Assembly (NCBI RefSeq): GCF_900451195.1
Contig: NZ_UGHR01000003.1
Coordinates: 62,001 to 126,000, forward strand
Direction: 5' to 3'
Source: Iodobacter fluviatilis
GTDB taxonomy: Bacteria > Pseudomonadota > Gammaproteobacteria > Burkholderiales > Chitinibacteraceae
DNA: 64,000 bases
The notes beneath the pieces are model-generated. The model saw only the letters and a list, made by a program, of their open reading frames with translations, was not told where the DNA came from and did not search any database. Of the stretch, positions 62,322-64,000 are shown piece by piece (position 1 is the first letter of the stretch; every line of letters starts with the position of its first letter). The position numbers were made by a program, and so were the translations under genes.

Positions 62322-63305
62322 GTGAATACAAAACACGGCCTTCTGGCCTTTATGCTTATTGGCGCGGCCCTGCTTGCAGGCTGCGATTCCGGCTCAAAAA
62401 CAACCGCAGCCGAAACGCAGACCAGCGGCTGGCCACGCACTTTCGACACGCCTCAGGGCAAGCTCACTATCAAGGCCCCGCCTCAGCGGATTGTATCCAC
62501 CAGTGTGACGCTTACCGGCACGCTACTCACCATTAATGCCCCTGTAGTTGGTAGCGGCACTGGCGCGGTGAACACCGTAACCTCAGATGAGCAGGGGTTT
62601 TTCCGCCAATGGGCGCATATTGCAAAAGAGCGCAAAGTAGAGCCGCTTTACCATGGCGAGCCCAATGCCGAAACGATTGCTGCAGCCAATCCTGATCTGA
62701 TTATTGTGTCTGCAACCGGCGGCGATTCTGCCCGTAAAATTTATGATCAGCTCAGCCAGATTGCCCCAACCGTGATCATTCATTATGACGATAAAGACTG
62801 GCAAGCCATTGCCACCCAGCTGGGGGCCATTACCGGGCACGAGCAAGATGCAGCAGCCGCAATCAAAGACTTCAGCAGCAAGCTCAGTGCCACAAAACAA
62901 AAAATCCATCTCCCGCCCCAGCCCGTAAACGCTATGGTTTACTACGAAGATAACTCTGGCGCCAATGTCTGGACTGCAAACTCCGCACAAGGGCGGCTAT
63001 TGCTGGACCTAGGCTTTACGCTTGCGACTATTCCGGATGCAGCCAAAGGCGATACCAGCATGGGCATACGCAAGGACTTCACCCAGCTGACAGGTGAAAA
63101 ATTCTCTGCAGGGCTGCAGGGCAAAACCATGCTGCTGTTTACCGCAGATGATTCAACCGTAGCCAAAGTCAAAAATAATAAGTTTCTGCAACAAAATCTG
63201 GCCATATCCGGCAATCGCGTTTATGCCGTAGGCCTAGATACTTTTCGCATGGATTACTACAGCGCCAGCAATATGCTGAAGCGGGTTGAGCAGCACTTTA
63301 AGTAA
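62322..63305 (+). CDS. fepB: FepB-like siderophore-binding lipoprotein
   Basis: Periplasmic siderophore-binding protein of about 327 residues from the GTG at 62322, with GTGAG eight bases upstream; a GTG at 62310 has no RBS. The signal ends LLAGCDSG, a lipobox, so it is probably lipid-anchored. Body motifs are typical of FepB: IKAPPQRIVSTSVTLTGTLLTINAPVVGSG, AAANPDLIIVSATGGD and YDQLSQIAPTVII, and VYYEDNSGANVWTANSAQGRLLL later. Divergent from entA with a Fur box between. Confidence 0.92.
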   Translation: MNTKHGLLAFMLIGAALLAGCDSGSKTTAAETQTSGWPRTFDTPQGKLTIKAPPQRIVSTSVTLTGTLLTINAPVVGSGTGAVNTVTSDEQGFFRQWAHIAKERKVEPLYHGEPNAETIAAANPDLIIVSATGGDSARKIYDQLSQIAPTVIIHYDDKDWQAIATQLGAITGHEQDAAAAIKDFSSKLSATKQKIHLPPQPVNAMVYYEDNSGANVWTANSAQGRLLLDLGFTLATIPDAAKGDTSMGIRKDFTQLTGEKFSAGLQGKTMLLFTADDSTVAKVKNNKFLQQNLAISGNRVYAVGLDTFRMDYYSASNMLKRVEQHFK

Positions 63306-63311
63306 ACAGCA

Positions 63312-63340
63312 GCCTGGCTGACGTATTCAGGCAGCCAGGC
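63312..63340. terminator. Hairpin between fepB and the entS-like gene
   Basis: GCCTGGCT (63312-63319) and AGCCAGGC (63333-63340) pair perfectly between convergent genes. There is no strong T run, so it may be weak in either direction. Confidence 0.55.
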
Positions 63341-63350
63341 AAACATTGCT

Positions 63351-64000
63351 TTAATGAGCCGCCTCAGATACCGCATCTAGCAGTGGTGGCTCAGCCTCTG
63401 GCGGGGGATTCTGCAAGCGCCGCAATCCACTAAACCCAAGCCCCAGCATGGCCCCGGCCAGCGCAACGCCACCCGCAAAAGAGCACACCGCCAGCAGTGG
63501 CGCAAATGCACGGGCCAAAGCCCCCAGCCCCAAAGCCCCTGCTGAATCCCCCACCACATCCTGAGCACTCCACAGGCTGTTTATCCGCCCCAGCAAATGA
63601 TCCGGCGTGTGCTGCTGCACTAAGGTGAACTGCAATAAAGAGCTGATCGAGCCCAGATAACCAAAAACAACAAGCGCCACCAGGCCCGATGGCAGGTGAG
63701 TCATCAGGCCAAACACAATAATCGCCAGCGCAGCAGCAATCACCGCAGTAATCAGTAACAAGCCAGGCCGCTGTACCCGCGCCACCCAGCCACTGGTAAA
63801 TGCACCCGTCATCGCGCCCAGCGGCACCGCCGAATACATCAGGCCCACTTCAAAAGCACCACCGCCATACACAGCCAGAGCCAGCACCGGAAACATCACC
63901 CGCACCGAGCTTAATAATGTTTGCAAAGTGCCCATCACTACCACAGCCCCAACCACAGGGCTTTGCTGCAAAAAGCGCACACCATCGGCCAAAGCACGCA
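63351..64000 (-). CDS. entS: EntS-like siderophore exporter (C-terminal part)
   Basis: Only the last about 216 residues are in the window; the gene starts beyond the right edge. The visible part matches E. coli EntS: LLSSVRVMFPVLA, VGLMYSAVPLGAMTGAFTSGWVARVQRPGLLL, FGYLGSISSLLQFTLVQQHTPDHLLGRINSLWSAQDVVGDSAGALGLG. It has several membrane helices of a 12-helix MFS transporter. EntS exports the enterobactin-type siderophore. Its 3' end converges on the binding-protein gene. Confidence 0.88.
   Translation of the reverse strand, partial: RALADGVRFLQQSPVVGAVVVMGTLQTLLSSVRVMFPVLALAVYGGGAFEVGLMYSAVPLGAMTGAFTSGWVARVQRPGLLLITAVIAAALAIIVFGLMTHLPSGLVALVVFGYLGSISSLLQFTLVQQHTPDHLLGRINSLWSAQDVVGDSAGALGLGALARAFAPLLAVCSFAGGVALAGAMLGLGFSGLRRLQNPPPEAEPPLLDAVSEAAH

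Noticed and set aside
1..64000. Prophage, insertion sequence, toxin-antitoxin or defence island
   Set aside because: No integrase, transposase, phage structural gene, restriction or antitoxin motif was found; the window is housekeeping and accessory metabolism with only small dispersed repeats.

Overview
The window looks like an ordinary chromosomal stretch of a mesophilic betaproteobacterium, most likely a Neisseriales/Chromobacteriaceae relative (Iodobacter- or Chromobacterium-like). This placement is an inference from protein character, moderate GC content and general gene style, not from a phylogenetic marker. Genes are short-spaced with many convergent pairs sharing bidirectional terminators. 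I see no rRNA, prophage, insertion sequence, CRISPR array or plasmid origin. One tRNA-Gln(UUG) lies at 59436-59512 on the minus strand.

Layout. 1-500 is the N-terminal part of a DEAD-box RNA helicase. 1608-7401 is a complete dipeptide ABC transporter operon (dppA-B-C-D-F, minus strand) with a terminator-like hairpin after dppA and a dispersed repeat between dppC and dppD. 7943-16497 holds an extracellular nuclease translationally coupled to a PEP-CTERM protein, a PfkB-type (adenosine-like) kinase, an orphan sugar-binding protein, a Tat-exported FecR protein and a 5'-nucleotidase lipoprotein. Together these could form a nucleic-acid scavenging set. 16622-24294 carries an RsuA-type pseudouridine synthase, a GDSL lipase lipoprotein, a TSUP exporter, NudC, a DMT permease, a hexapeptide acetyltransferase coupled to an unknown protein, and a LysR regulator. 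24426-33423 has two SDR enzymes, an unusual outer-membrane/Ig-like repeat protein, a glycosyltransferase-acyltransferase pair, two further LysR genes and a second DMT permease.

33517-49219 contains small proteins, a GNAT acetyltransferase, a methyltransferase, a periplasmic beta-carbonic anhydrase, a YgiQ radical-SAM protein, SlyX, MarC, an ac4C amidohydrolase (YqfB), an MFS permease, a LysR/metallo-beta-lactamase-fold pair, a patatin-fold protein that lacks both catalytic residues, and a binding protein divergent from a chemotaxis receptor. 49286-59294 holds an amino-acid binding lipoprotein, a DyP peroxidase, a YqiA esterase with a quinone oxidoreductase, and metH followed by bluB (a cobalamin-dependent enzyme next to the gene that makes the lower ligand of cobalamin). 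The right end (60664-64000) is the edge of a catecholate siderophore locus: a phosphopantetheinyl transferase, EntA, a FepB-like binding lipoprotein and the C-terminal part of an EntS-like exporter, arranged around a perfect 37-bp Fur-box palindrome.

Between genes there are several dispersed elements: a family of CACGGAG/CACAGAG repeats with AAAACCC-type ends (about five copies), a 122-bp near-perfect palindrome at 28350-28471, and a GC-rich non-coding island with a 12-bp hairpin at about 25125-25440. No clearly new multi-gene defence or mobile system was found. The most unusual items are the octad-repeat outer-membrane protein, the pseudo-patatin and the intergenic repeat families.
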